DNA from: Acidithiobacillus_B sp049965315
Lineage (GTDB): Bacteria; Pseudomonadota; Gammaproteobacteria; Acidithiobacillales; Acidithiobacillaceae
Assembly: GCF_049965315.1 (NCBI RefSeq)
Contig: NZ_JBMFWL010000001.1
Span: forward strand, 1 to 64,000
DNA: 64,000 bases
Direction of reading: 5' to 3'
Under the pieces are notes generated by a model, which was not told the DNA's origin, did no database searches, and saw only the letters and a list, made by a program, of their open reading frames with translations. Below are positions 52,428 to 61,363 of this stretch, one piece after another. Made by a program: the position numbers and the translations under genes. How positions within the stretch are numbered: the stretch's first letter is position 1; every line of letters starts with the position of its first letter.

Positions 52428-53087
52428 ATGGATAGTAACGCACTCAAACAGATTGCTGCCGAAGCCGCCCTGGCCTACATCAAGCCCGGCATGATCGTCG
52501 GCGTCGGCACCGGCTCCACCACCAATCTCTTCATCGACGCCCTGGGCAAGGCCAAGATCCATGTGGACGGCTATGTCGCCTCCAGCGTGGCCACCGAAAC
52601 GCGCCTCAAGGACCTGGGCCTGCCGGTGCTGAATCTCAACGACACCGGCGACATCCCCATCTATGTGGACGGCGCCGACGAAGTGGACCCGCACTTTCGC
52701 CTCATCAAGGGCGGCGGCGGCGCCCTGACCCGCGAAAAGATCGTCGCCAGTGCGGCGCGGCTCTTCGTCTGCATCGCCGATGGGAGCAAGGACAAGCCCA
52801 TGCTCGGCAAATTCCCGTTGCCGGTGGAGGTCATCCCCTTCGCCCGCAGCTTTGTGGCCCGCCAACTGGTCAAGCTGGGCGGCAACCCGAGCCTGCGCGC
52901 CGGGGTAACGACGGACAACGGCAACGTGATCCTGGATGTCACCGGCCTCGATCTCACCGACCCGGTGACCATGGAAAGCCGGATCAACCTCATCCCCGGG
53001 GTCCTCGACAATGGCATCTTCGCCCAGCGCCGCGCCGATGTCCTTCTCCTCGGTACTCCCCAAGGAGTAGTCGAACGGCGCGCCTAG
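52428..53087 (+). CDS. rpiA: Ribose-5-phosphate isomerase A
   Basis: RpiA of 219 residues, full length. It interconverts ribose-5-phosphate and ribulose-5-phosphate in the pentose phosphate pathway and the Calvin cycle. Visible are IVGVGTGSTTNLFIDALG (phosphate binding), IYVDGADEVDPHFRLIKGGG (catalytic Asp), GGALTREKIVASAA (catalytic Glu and Lys) and the C-terminal NLIPGVLDNGIF. AAGGATAAACC precedes the ATG. It follows the DJ-1-like gene and precedes pdxH. Confidence 0.97.
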   Translation: MDSNALKQIAAEAALAYIKPGMIVGVGTGSTTNLFIDALGKAKIHVDGYVASSVATETRLKDLGLPVLNLNDTGDIPIYVDGADEVDPHFRLIKGGGGALTREKIVASAARLFVCIADGSKDKPMLGKFPLPVEVIPFARSFVARQLVKLGGNPSLRAGVTTDNGNVILDVTGLDLTDPVTMESRINLIPGVLDNGIFAQRRADVLLLGTPQGVVERRA

Positions 53088-53159
53088 GGTGCTGCCGGCG
53101 ACGCAGGGCCATGGTCCTCCGCCAAGGTGAGGATTGCAAAGATGAAAAAGGAGATGATG

Positions 53160-53810
53160 ATGGAAGGGAGAGAAATTGATCACCGCAGTACCCGCCGCGA
53201 TTTCCTGCACGGCACCCTGAGCCGTGCCGATCTCGCTGCGAATCCCTTCCTGCAGTTGGCGCACTGGCTGGAGGCGGCCGAGGCCACGGGCAATTTCGAC
53301 CCTACCGCCATGTCCCTGGCCACCGCCGATGCGCAGGGGCGCCCCTCCGTCCGCATCGTCCTCCTGAAGCACTTCGACCAGCGCGGGCTCTGCTGGTACA
53401 CCGACACCCGCAGTCAGAAAGGCCGGGAACTGGCGGAGAACCCCCAGGCCGCCCTCTGTTTCTACTGGCCGGAAAATGACCGCCAGGTGCGGGTCAGCGG
53501 CCTGGTGGAGCCCCTCGGCGAAGACGAGGCGGAGGCCTATTTCCAGCAACGCCCCACGGCCAGCCGCTTTGCCGCCGCGGCCTCGGTCCAGAGCCGGCCC
53601 ATCGCCAGGCGCGCCGATCTGGAAGCCCGTCTGGCGGCCCTTCACGCCCAATACCCCGATGGCCAGGTCCCGCGCAATCCCGCCTGGGGCGGCTATCGCC
53701 TCCTGCCGGACCACTTTGAATTCTGGCAGGGGCGGGCCAGCCGCCTCCATGATCGTTTCACCTACGACAAGGATCAGGAAAACTGGAAGATCGAACGCCT
53801 CATGCCGTGA
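53160..53810 (+). CDS. pdxH: Pyridoxine/pyridoxamine 5'-phosphate oxidase
   Basis: FMN-dependent oxidase of 216 residues. It oxidises pyridoxine or pyridoxamine phosphate to PLP. Visible are DPTAMSLATADAQGRPSVRI, VLLKHFDQRGLCWYTDTRSQ with KG following (FMN site), YWPENDRQVRVSGLVE, and the C-terminal WGGYRLLPDHFEFWQGR and RLHDRFTY PLP-site motifs. Of three consecutive ATGs the last, at 53160, has AAGGAG six bases upstream; GTG and ATG codons further upstream look less likely. Confidence 0.94.
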   Translation: MEGREIDHRSTRRDFLHGTLSRADLAANPFLQLAHWLEAAEATGNFDPTAMSLATADAQGRPSVRIVLLKHFDQRGLCWYTDTRSQKGRELAENPQAALCFYWPENDRQVRVSGLVEPLGEDEAEAYFQQRPTASRFAAAASVQSRPIARRADLEARLAALHAQYPDGQVPRNPAWGGYRLLPDHFEFWQGRASRLHDRFTYDKDQENWKIERLMP

Positions 53811-53864
53811 GAGCGGAGACGCCTCCATTCAGCGGAAAACAGGCAGGGCGGCCCAGGGAGCCGT

Positions 53865-54182
53865 TCAAAAGGGTTCGATGCGCGCCTCATAGTCAAAAAC
53901 GATCAGACGATAGATGTCCTCACCCAATTGCACATGGGCCGACTGGGGCGCACCCAGGGTGATGGTATTGCCGCCCGCCGCGGTAAAGCCACCAGGACCG
54001 AAATGGTCCTGGGCGATCAAATCATTCAGGAGTTCCTCCAGGGCCTCCCTTGGCTGACTGCAGGTGTTGTCGATCAAGCGACAGGGCTTCCCGCGCCGCG
54101 TGACGCCGGCGACGATGATCGCGTCGGGCCGCAGCGGCGGCAAGCCTTCGTCATCCGCAATGGCGGCATCCACTATACCCAT
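53865..54182 (-). CDS. Small protein of unknown function downstream of leuD
   Basis: A 105-residue soluble protein I do not recognise. It has two cysteines (KPCRLIDNTCSQP) that might form a disulfide or bind metal, and a beta-rich C-terminus (LGEDIYRLIVFDYEARIEPF). No signal peptide or membrane segment is visible. AAGGAGAAGAAG lies before the ATG. It starts 37 bases after leuD on the same strand and converges with pdxH, so it is probably the last gene of the leu transcript. Composition matches the neighbours. Confidence 0.6.
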   Translation of the reverse strand: MGIVDAAIADDEGLPPLRPDAIIVAGVTRRGKPCRLIDNTCSQPREALEELLNDLIAQDHFGPGGFTAAGGNTITLGAPQSAHVQLGEDIYRLIVFDYEARIEPF

Positions 54183-54219
54183 GTCTTCTTCTCCTTCTGC
54201 CGAGTGTACCCATACGCCA

Positions 54220-54867
54220 TCATGCCCGCGTCGCGCCCGCGGGAGGGGTGGAGAAGAGCCACGGGGCCTCCCGCCGGCGCCGGGCTTCGTAGGTCCCGAT
54301 GGCCTCCCCCAGGGCGAGCGTTAGCTGGATGTCATCCAGACCATGCACCAGTTTGTGTTTATGGCCGGCCTCGATGGCAAAGGGGTAACGGCTGTCGCCC
54401 ATGGTCTGCACTTCCTGGGCGGGCAGATCGATACGCAAACGATAGCCGGGGGCCGCCCGGACCTCATGAAAAAGATGGTCCACCACATCGCTGCCCAGGC
54501 GCAGGGGCAGGATGCCGTTTTTCAGACAGTTGTTATAAAAAATGTCGGCAAAGCTCGGCGCAATGATGGCGCGAAAACCATAATCGGCCAGAGCCCAGGG
54601 GGCATGTTCGCGGCTGGAGCCGCAACCGAAATTTTCGCGGGCGAGAAGGATCTGCGCCCCCGCGAAGGGGGGCTGGTTGAGGACAAAATCGGGGTTGGGC
54701 ACCTGCACCCCGTCCTTCTCCAGGTAACGCCAGGCCGCGAAGAGATGCACCCCCAAGCCCTGACGATCCACGGTCTTGAGGAACTGCTTGGGGATGATGG
54801 CGTCGGTATCCACATTGGGACGATCCAGGGGCGCCACCACGGCTTCCACGACAGTAAAGGTTTGCAT
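54220..54867 (-). CDS. leuD: 3-isopropylmalate dehydratase small subunit
   Basis: LeuD of 215 residues, full length. With LeuC it isomerises 2-isopropylmalate to 3-isopropylmalate in leucine synthesis. Visible are DRPNVDTDAIIPKQFLKTVD, ARENFGCGSSREHAPWAL (substrate-recognition loop), DYGFRAIIAPSFADIFYNNC and KNGILPL. It follows leuC with a tiny membrane ORF between them. leuB is not next to it. Confidence 0.96.
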   Translation of the reverse strand: MQTFTVVEAVVAPLDRPNVDTDAIIPKQFLKTVDRQGLGVHLFAAWRYLEKDGVQVPNPDFVLNQPPFAGAQILLARENFGCGSSREHAPWALADYGFRAIIAPSFADIFYNNCLKNGILPLRLGSDVVDHLFHEVRAAPGYRLRIDLPAQEVQTMGDSRYPFAIEAGHKHKLVHGLDDIQLTLALGEAIGTYEARRRREAPWLFSTPPAGATRA

Positions 54868-54870
54868 TGC

Positions 54871-55044
54871 TTATTCCTTTTCCAGACGCCGCTGCACGAC
54901 ATGAAGGGCGGCGGACCACTCCGCCCCCAGGCCGCGGCTGGCGGCGAAGATCCCTATTTCCACCAGACCCAGGCTGCACAGACCCACGGCCAGACGCCGC
55001 AGCCAATAGCGCCGCTGCTCAGGACGCCGGCCAGTGGCGTACAT
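54871..55044 (-). CDS. Tiny membrane protein between leuC and leuD
   Basis: A 57-residue reading frame with one hydrophobic segment (LAVGLCSLGLVEIGIFAAS) flanked by basic residues (RRYWLRRL) and a C-terminal charged tail (VVQRRLEKE). The ATG overlaps the leuC 3' end by 26 bases, and the stop lies three bases from the leuD ATG. Other proteobacteria encode small entericidin-like or unknown proteins at this position, but I see no lipobox. It may be translated as a coupling ORF for leuD. Confidence 0.5.
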   Translation of the reverse strand: MYATGRRPEQRRYWLRRLAVGLCSLGLVEIGIFAASRGLGAEWSAALHVVQRRLEKE

Positions 55045-56431
55045 CGACGAAATGTCCGGCAATGGCCGCTGCCGCCGCCATGGCGGGGCTGACCAGGTGG
55101 GTGCGTCCCCCCGCTCCCTGGCGGCCCTCGAAGTTGCGATTGCTGGTGGCGGCGCAACGCTCGCCGGGCTCCAGGCGATCGGCATTCATGGCTAGGCACA
55201 TGGAGCAGCCCGGGTCCCGCCACTCGAAGCCCGCCTCCAGGAAGATCCGGTCCAGGCCCTCGGCCTCGGCCTGGGCCTTGACCGGACCGGAACCCGGCAC
55301 CACCAGCGCCTCCCGGACGCTCGCGGCCTTGTGCCGGCCGCGCACCACCACCGCCGCCGCACGGAGATCCTCGATGCGGGCATTGGTACAGGAGCCGATG
55401 AAGACCTTGTCGATGCGAATCTCCTGGATCGGCGTTGCCGGCTGCAGACCCATGTAGGCCAGGGCCTCCTCCCAACCTTTGCGCTGGGTGGCGTCCGCCG
55501 CCTGGGCCGGATCGGGCACCCGCCCCCGGATGTCCGTCACCATTTCCGGGCTCGTCCCCCAGGTTACCTGCGGCGCGATGGCGCCGGCATCCATGCGAAC
55601 CTCGGCGTCGAAAACGGCATCGGCATCGCTATGCAGGCACCGCCATGCCTCCACCGCCGCATCCCAGAGCGCGCCGACCGGCGCATAGGGCCGCCCGCGC
55701 ACATAGTCGATGGTGGTCTCGTCCACCGCCACCATCCCCGAACGGGCCCCCGCCTCGATGGCCATATTGCACAGGGTCATGCGTCCTTCCAGGGACAGGG
55801 CCTGTACCGCCGGACCGGCGAATTCGATGGCGTAACCCGTGCCTCCCGCCGTGCCGATCCGGCCGATGATGGCCAATACCAGGTCCTTGGCGCTGACCCC
55901 CTGCGCCAGGACCCCGTCCACCCAGACGCGCATGGAACGGGACTTGCGCGCCCAGAGGCATTGGGTGGCGAGGACGTGCTCCACCTCGGTGGTGCCGATG
56001 CCGAAGGCCAGCGTCCCCAGGGCGCCGTGGGTGGCCGTGTGGGAATCCCCGCAGACCACCGTCATCCCCGGCAGGGTGAGGCCCTGCTCCGGGGCCATGA
56101 CATGCACGATCCCCTGGCGCCGGTCGTTCATGGCGAATTCTTCAATGCCGAATTCGGCGCAGTTGCGGTCCAGGGTCTCCACCTGCAGGCGCGCAACGGG
56201 ATCGCTGATCCCTGCCGCCCGGTCCCGGGTGGGCACGTTGTGATCAGCGGTGGCGATATTGGCGGTGATCCGCCACGGCTTGCGCCCCGCCGCCCGCAAC
56301 CCGGCAAAGGCCTGGGGGCTGGTTACCTCATGGAGCAACTGCCGATCGATATAGAGCAGGGTGCTGCCATCCGCCTCCGTATGGACGACATGGCTCTCCC
56401 ACAGTTTGTCGTACAGGGTTTTTCCAGACAC
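55019..56431 (-). CDS. leuC: 3-isopropylmalate dehydratase large subunit
   Basis: LeuC of 470 residues, an aconitase-family 4Fe-4S enzyme. Visible are TLYDKLWESHVVH at the start, VVCGDSHTATHGALGTLAFG, and cluster cysteines in VFIGSCTNARIEDLR and GCSMCLAMN. TSNRNFEGRQGAGGRTHLVS ends the domain. The start is a GTG at 56431 with AAGGAG seven bases upstream; the frame is open further upstream but lacks family sequence. The GGDEF gene precedes it on the same strand, 122 bases away. Confidence 0.96.
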   Translation of the reverse strand: MSGKTLYDKLWESHVVHTEADGSTLLYIDRQLLHEVTSPQAFAGLRAAGRKPWRITANIATADHNVPTRDRAAGISDPVARLQVETLDRNCAEFGIEEFAMNDRRQGIVHVMAPEQGLTLPGMTVVCGDSHTATHGALGTLAFGIGTTEVEHVLATQCLWARKSRSMRVWVDGVLAQGVSAKDLVLAIIGRIGTAGGTGYAIEFAGPAVQALSLEGRMTLCNMAIEAGARSGMVAVDETTIDYVRGRPYAPVGALWDAAVEAWRCLHSDADAVFDAEVRMDAGAIAPQVTWGTSPEMVTDIRGRVPDPAQAADATQRKGWEEALAYMGLQPATPIQEIRIDKVFIGSCTNARIEDLRAAAVVVRGRHKAASVREALVVPGSGPVKAQAEAEGLDRIFLEAGFEWRDPGCSMCLAMNADRLEPGERCAATSNRNFEGRQGAGGRTHLVSPAMAAAAAIAGHFVDVRHWPAS

Positions 56432-56458
56432 GTACAATCTCCTTGCGGCGATTTCTCC

Positions 56459-56464
56459 TTTATA
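56459..56464 (-). promoter_or_regulatory. Possible -10 element of leuC
   Basis: On the minus strand TATAAA stands about 28 bases before the leuC GTG. The -35 match is poor, so confidence is low. Confidence 0.3.
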
Positions 56465-56553
56465 CCCCAATTTGCTCCGGCGGAAAAATTCCCCGGCCGG
56501 GCCGGAGGACCACCCGTCGCCCCTTCCGCAACCGAGGGCGGCGGAGCGCAATC

Positions 56554-58266
56554 CTAAGGGGCAGGATCGCCTTTTCCGGCAGCGTCCAGCTCGTCACTGA
56601 AGGTCCACGCGTTGCTCCGGCGACCCTTGCGGCGCTTGCTGACATAGAGGGCGCTATCCGCCTGGCGCAGTAACGCCGCGGCATTTTCCTGACTCCCCCC
56701 GGCGCAGACGCACACCCCCATGCTGGTGCCGACCCGGACCGTAGCCGTGTCCAAGGCGATGGGTTCTTCGATGAGCAGGCGAATCTTGTGCAGGGCTTCT
56801 TCGATATGGCGGCGATCGGGCATGTCTTCCATGACCAGCACGAATTCGTCGCCTCCCCAGCGGGAGAACAAGTCATTGAAACGCAAGGATTGTTGTACCC
56901 GTGCGGCGATTTCCTGCAAGAGGTGATCGCCGGCGGCATGGCCATACTGGTCATTGACGGCCTTGAAGCCATCCAGATCCAGCATGCAGATGGCCAGGCA
57001 ATTGTGGGCATTGTGCTGATTGCGGGCGAGGCTTTCCTCCAGCCATTGCTCCAGATAACGGCGGTTGGGCAGGCGGGTGAGGGCATCCATCAAGGCCAGG
57101 TTCTCGATGCGCCGTTGATATTCCCGTTGTTCCAGGGAAAGGCTGAAGCTCTCGGAAATCTGGGCGAGGAGATTGCGCAGCGCCTCGTTGAACCACTGGG
57201 AATGATTGGCCTCCACCACCAGGACGGCCCGGGGCTCGCTGTTTTCGGAGAGGGAAATGGGCCAGACCATGGCCGAACCCAAGGGCGGCGGATGACGCCG
57301 GGGATCTGCCGCAACGGGCGTATCGTCCGGCGAAAAAAGGGGTGCCGGGCCCAGCGGCCGCCGTTCGCGCCACGCCTGCCCGACGAGGGACTGGCCTTGC
57401 GGCCACCGGGACGGGTCCAGGGAGAGGTCATGCCCCTGGAGGGTCTGCAGGTGTGACGCATCGCGGGAGGCCAGGGCGCGGATGGCGAGCAGGGAACTAT
57501 TGCTCTTGCGCGCGGCGACCCAGGCGCTGGAGACCGGCGTTTCGTTCACCAGGATCTCCACGAGCCGCTGCCAGGAACTCTCGGAGGATTTTTCCCGGAG
57601 CAATTCCTGCTGCACCCGCAAGGCGGCGGATTGATAGCGGCGCAGGCGCAAAAGCTCCCGGGCATCACTGCGGCGTTCCAGGAATTGGCACAGAGTCTTG
57701 CGCAACTGCTCCGTGAGGCTGGCGGAAAAATGCGGCAGGCGGCCATGCTCATGGCAGTACAGGGACAGGACCCAGCGCCCGCCGCCATCGCCCTGAAAGG
57801 GGATCTGCAGACAACCGCCGAGATGGAAACGGCGCGCCCGCTCCACCCAGGGAAGCGCTTCCGTCGTCGCCACGATTTGCCAGCGAAGGGGCGCATCCTG
57901 GCGCAGGGCGGTACAGGCCGGGTAAAGCACCCCCCCGTCCCGCTGCTGCTCATCGCCAGAGTCAAAACCGCGCAGATAGGCAGCGGCCCTGCCGGAGAGG
58001 GCCACGATCTGGAGTCCCTTGCCCTCGGGAAGCAAGGTGGAAACCATGACCAGAGGGAGGCCCAGCCGCTCCACCAGCAGATCGGCAAAGCCTTGGAAGA
58101 CCCGCCCGGCCGGGCCCTGGATATCTTCGAGAAATAGGGAATAGCCATCGAGAAGGGTGCGCAACAGCAAATTATGCCCATCCCGACCCCGTCCCTGGGC
58201 ATAGCGAGGGCCACAGCCCTTGCGCAAAGGCTGAAAACGCAATGGAGATGCGGGACCGTTACCCAT
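56554..58266 (-). CDS. GAF-GGDEF diguanylate cyclase
   Basis: A 570-residue soluble signalling protein. Two GAF-like sensory regions lie at about residues 35-200 and 230-390; a GGDEF domain fills the C-terminus. The GGDEF domain includes DALTRLPNRRYLEQWLEESL, CMLDLDGFKAVNDQYGHAAG and the active-site RWGGDEFVLVMED, so it probably makes cyclic di-GMP. No EAL domain is seen, and no clear RxxD inhibitory site. The start is an ATG at 58266 without a good Shine-Dalgarno; the open frame upstream runs through an inverted repeat and is doubtful. It diverges from pmbA. A link to the type IV pili is possible. Confidence 0.85.
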   Translation of the reverse strand: MGNGPASPLRFQPLRKGCGPRYAQGRGRDGHNLLLRTLLDGYSLFLEDIQGPAGRVFQGFADLLVERLGLPLVMVSTLLPEGKGLQIVALSGRAAAYLRGFDSGDEQQRDGGVLYPACTALRQDAPLRWQIVATTEALPWVERARRFHLGGCLQIPFQGDGGGRWVLSLYCHEHGRLPHFSASLTEQLRKTLCQFLERRSDARELLRLRRYQSAALRVQQELLREKSSESSWQRLVEILVNETPVSSAWVAARKSNSSLLAIRALASRDASHLQTLQGHDLSLDPSRWPQGQSLVGQAWRERRPLGPAPLFSPDDTPVAADPRRHPPPLGSAMVWPISLSENSEPRAVLVVEANHSQWFNEALRNLLAQISESFSLSLEQREYQRRIENLALMDALTRLPNRRYLEQWLEESLARNQHNAHNCLAICMLDLDGFKAVNDQYGHAAGDHLLQEIAARVQQSLRFNDLFSRWGGDEFVLVMEDMPDRRHIEEALHKIRLLIEEPIALDTATVRVGTSMGVCVCAGGSQENAAALLRQADSALYVSKRRKGRRSNAWTFSDELDAAGKGDPAP

Positions 58267-58317
58267 GTTCTGGGAGCAAGGCCATGCTCCTTTCTTCCGT
58301 ACTGTTGATCCTGAGAA

Positions 58318-58408
58318 CGGCGGTTGGCGGCGGCTTTCGTCCGGCGGTTCGCGCCTGTTGCCTGAGGGCGCTCCTCCATTGGCGGGCGGAAACCGCCGCC
58401 AACCGCCG
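58318..58408. repeat. Inverted repeat between the GGDEF gene and pmbA
   Basis: CGGCGGTTGGCGGCGG (58318-58333) is exactly complementary to CCGCCGCCAACCGCCG (58393-58408). The arms flank a 59-base centre and extend by three A-T pairs with one bulge. No long coding frame with family resemblance is present. Confidence 0.8.
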
Positions 58409-58536
58409 GATCTAAAATTAGTAAGATAGTCGCTTTCGCGTCCATTGCAAGGGCGTCGGCCTTCGTCCGCACCCTTGCCCAGCGCCCAGGCCCGCGGTAT
58501 AAGAAAAGGACACCCGCTCAATCAGGATCCCTCGTC

Positions 58537-59880
58537 ATGTCCCAAGCTCCTTCCTCCACTCTGAACGAATCGGCCCTCGGCGCCTTGGTCAGCGAAGCGC
58601 TGGCGGAGGCGCAACGCCGCGGGGCGACGGCGGCGGAGGCCTCGGCCAGTGCCGGCAAGGGCCTGGCGGTGACCGTGCGTCTCGGAGAGGTGGAATCCAT
58701 CGAGTATCATCAGGACAAGGGCCTGGGGGTGACGGTCTATGTGGGGCAGGCCAAGGGACATGCCTCCACCTCTGATTTCTCGGCCAGGGCCCTGCGCGAA
58801 ACCGTGGCCGCCGCCTTGACCATCGCCCGGCATACCTCCGCCGACCCCTGCGCGGGGCTGGCGGACCCGGCACTCTTCGCCCGCGAGATCCCCGACCTGG
58901 ACCTCTATCACCCCTGGAGCATCGATGCCGACGGCGCCGCCGATCTGGCGCGGCGCTGCGAGGATGCCGCCCGCAGCCTGGATCCGCGCATCAGCAACTC
59001 CGAAGGGGGGAGCGTCAGCAGCGGCGAGGGCTTTGGCGTTTATGGCAACACTCTGGGTTTCCTGGGAACGTCGCGCTCTTCCCGACACAGCCTGTCCTGC
59101 TCGGTCATCGCGGCGGACGCCCAGGGCATGCAACGCGATTACTGGTACGACATCTCCCGCGTACCCACGGCCCTGCAGAGCCCCGAGGCCATCGGCCGGG
59201 AAGCCGCCCGCCGCGCCCTGCGCCGTCTCGGCGCACGCAAGATTCCCACGGGCAAGGCCCCCGTGGTCTTTGAAAATCAGGTGGCCGCCAGCCTGCTGGG
59301 ACACCTCGCCAATGCCATCAGCGGCGGCAGTCTCTACCGCAAGACCTCCTTCCTGGTGGATAGCCTGGGCAAGACGCTCTTTCCGGCCCATATCCGGATC
59401 TTTGAAGAACCGCACCGCCGACGTGGTCTCGGCAGCGCCGCCTTTGATGGCGAAGGGGTCGCCACCCACGACCGCGACATCATCCAGGACGGCGTCCTGC
59501 AGGGCTACCTTCTCGACAGCTACAGTGCCCGGAAGCTGGGGATGCAGAGCACCGGCAATGCCGGCGGCGCCCACAACCTGACCCTGGCCCCCGGCGCGGA
59601 CGACCTCCCCGCCCTCCTGCGGCGCATGGGCACCGGCCTGCTGGTCACGGAACTGATCGGCTTTGGCATCAATATGGTCACCGGGGACTACTCCCGGGGC
59701 GCAGCAGGCTTCTGGGTGGAAAACGGCGAGCTTCAGTTTCCCGTGGAAGAGATCACCATTGCCGGCCGCTTGCAGGAGATCTTCGCCGGCTTTGCCGCCA
59801 TAGGCTCCGACCTTCTCACCCACGGCAACACCGGCTGTCCCTCCATCCTGGTGGAAGAAATGATCATCGCCGGCGCTTGA
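58537..59880 (+). CDS. pmbA: Metalloprotease PmbA/TldE
   Basis: PmbA (TldE) of 447 residues. With TldD it forms a heterodimeric protease that matures microcin B17 and degrades unfolded or antitoxin peptides; the metal site is mostly on TldD. Visible are VRLGEVESIEYHQDKGLGVT, RSSRHSLSCSVIAADAQGMQ, GLGSAAFDGEGVATHDRDII and MVTGDYSRGAAGFWVENGEL. TldD is not in the window. The 3' end overlaps the convergent lnt gene by 17 bases. Confidence 0.95.
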   Translation: MSQAPSSTLNESALGALVSEALAEAQRRGATAAEASASAGKGLAVTVRLGEVESIEYHQDKGLGVTVYVGQAKGHASTSDFSARALRETVAAALTIARHTSADPCAGLADPALFAREIPDLDLYHPWSIDADGAADLARRCEDAARSLDPRISNSEGGSVSSGEGFGVYGNTLGFLGTSRSSRHSLSCSVIAADAQGMQRDYWYDISRVPTALQSPEAIGREAARRALRRLGARKIPTGKAPVVFENQVAASLLGHLANAISGGSLYRKTSFLVDSLGKTLFPAHIRIFEEPHRRRGLGSAAFDGEGVATHDRDIIQDGVLQGYLLDSYSARKLGMQSTGNAGGAHNLTLAPGADDLPALLRRMGTGLLVTELIGFGINMVTGDYSRGAAGFWVENGELQFPVEEITIAGRLQEIFAGFAAIGSDLLTHGNTGCPSILVEEMIIAGA

Positions 59881-61363
59881 TGGCCGGCAGGTAGGCCAGC
59901 GCCAGGAGCAGCAGGGCCAGGGCCAGGAAGGGCCAGCCCCCCCAGCGCCCGAAGGGCGTCCGCCCGGCCATGGGCTGGATCCTGCCGTCCAGGGCACCCT
60001 CTACGAACTGCGGCAACTGCACCGCCACCCGCCCCCCAGGGGTGATGAGGGCGGTGATGCCGGTGTTGGTGGCGCGGACGTCCGGCTTTTGTTCCTCGCG
60101 CGCCTGCATGGCCGCCATCTGCAGGCTCTGGGCAGCGGCGATGCTGTGGCCATACCAGGCGTAGTCGCTGATATTGATCAGGAAATTGGCCCCCTGCACC
60201 ACGCCCTTGCGCACATCCCGGGAGAAGGATTCCTCATAGCAGATGCTCATCCCCGCCCGCTCCTCCCCCACCGGCAGCACCGACGCCCCCCGCCCCGCCG
60301 TGAAGCTGCCGAGCCCGGGCATGAAGTCATGCACCAGCGGTGCCAGCAGCCAGGGCAGGGGGATGTACTCGCCGAAGGGCACCAGGTGCTGCTTGCGGTA
60401 CCAGCGCAGGGGCGCCAGCCCGTCAATCTCCAGGGCGGCGTTGTAATAATCCCGGCCCGCCACCTCGGGCATGCCGATGATGAGGGTGGCGTGATGAACG
60501 GCCGACCAGCGGCGGAGGTTGTCGATGAGCTGCGGGATCTCCGTCTGGAAGACGGGAAAGGCCGTCTCCGGCAAGACGACGAGCTGCGTCCCCGGGGGCG
60601 TGGCGGCGATGAGCGTGGCATAGCGCATCAGGATGGCGTCGAGCCTGCCGGCGTCCCACTTCTCGCTGATGGGAACATTGCCTTGCAGGAGGCGCACCTG
60701 GAGCGGTGCCCCGCTGGGGTGGGTGAAGGAAACCGTTGCCGCCGCCAGGGCCGCTCCATAGATCGTGGCCAGGGCAGCGCCGCCGGCGATCATGGCGAGG
60801 GGGCTGCGGCGCAGCGCCATGACCGCCAGGAGGGCCGCCACCACCGCCGTCGCCAGCCCTACCCCGTATTGGCCCAGCCAGGGGGCGAAGCCGCCGAGGA
60901 ACGCCCCGGTCTGGCTATAGCCCGTAGCCAGCCAGGGGAATCCCGTGAGCAGGCGCGCCCGCAGCCATTCCCCCAGGACCCAGAGCACCGGCAGGGCCAG
61001 CAGCCCTGCTCCGCCACGAAAAAAGCGGGCGGCGAGCCAGAGGGCCAGGGCCGGATAGAGGGCGCAATAGGCGGCGAGGAGGGCCACCAATGCCCCGGCC
61101 AGAAACCAGTCCATGTTGGCAAACCGGTGCAGGGTGATGGCGATCCAGTAGGTACCCGCGGCAAAGGCGGCAAAACCGAAGACATAGCCGCGCTGGGCCG
61201 CCACCCGGGGACTGCTGTCCTGCACCAGGAAAAATAGCGCCGCCAGGAGCGCGATGGCGAGGTAGGACCAGCCAAAGGGGGCAAAGGCCAGAGGCCAGCA
61301 CGCCCCCAGCACGAGGGACAACAGCAATCCGCCGCCCTGCCCGGACAGACCGCCCAGCCTCAC
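59864..61363 (-). CDS. lnt: Apolipoprotein N-acyltransferase
   Basis: Lnt of 499 residues. It adds the third acyl chain to the N-terminal cysteine of lipoproteins. About seven N-terminal transmembrane segments precede a nitrilase-like domain with the catalytic Glu in LVVLPETAFPVF, Lys in WYRKQHLVPFGEYIP and Cys in AGMSICYEESFSRD. The ATN-type motif VRATNTGITALITPGG is present. The start is a GTG overlapping the corC stop by four bases. It is the last gene of miaB-phoH-ybeY-corC-lnt. Confidence 0.95.
   Translation of the reverse strand: MRLGGLSGQGGGLLLSLVLGACWPLAFAPFGWSYLAIALLAALFFLVQDSSPRVAAQRGYVFGFAAFAAGTYWIAITLHRFANMDWFLAGALVALLAAYCALYPALALWLAARFFRGGAGLLALPVLWVLGEWLRARLLTGFPWLATGYSQTGAFLGGFAPWLGQYGVGLATAVVAALLAVMALRRSPLAMIAGGAALATIYGAALAAATVSFTHPSGAPLQVRLLQGNVPISEKWDAGRLDAILMRYATLIAATPPGTQLVVLPETAFPVFQTEIPQLIDNLRRWSAVHHATLIIGMPEVAGRDYYNAALEIDGLAPLRWYRKQHLVPFGEYIPLPWLLAPLVHDFMPGLGSFTAGRGASVLPVGEERAGMSICYEESFSRDVRKGVVQGANFLINISDYAWYGHSIAAAQSLQMAAMQAREEQKPDVRATNTGITALITPGGRVAVQLPQFVEGALDGRIQPMAGRTPFGRWGGWPFLALALLLLALAYLPAIKRRR

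Noticed and set aside
53860..53885. GGTTCGATG as a tRNA T-loop
   Set aside because: No acceptor, D or anticodon arm around it; it lies at the 3' end of the small gene after leuD.
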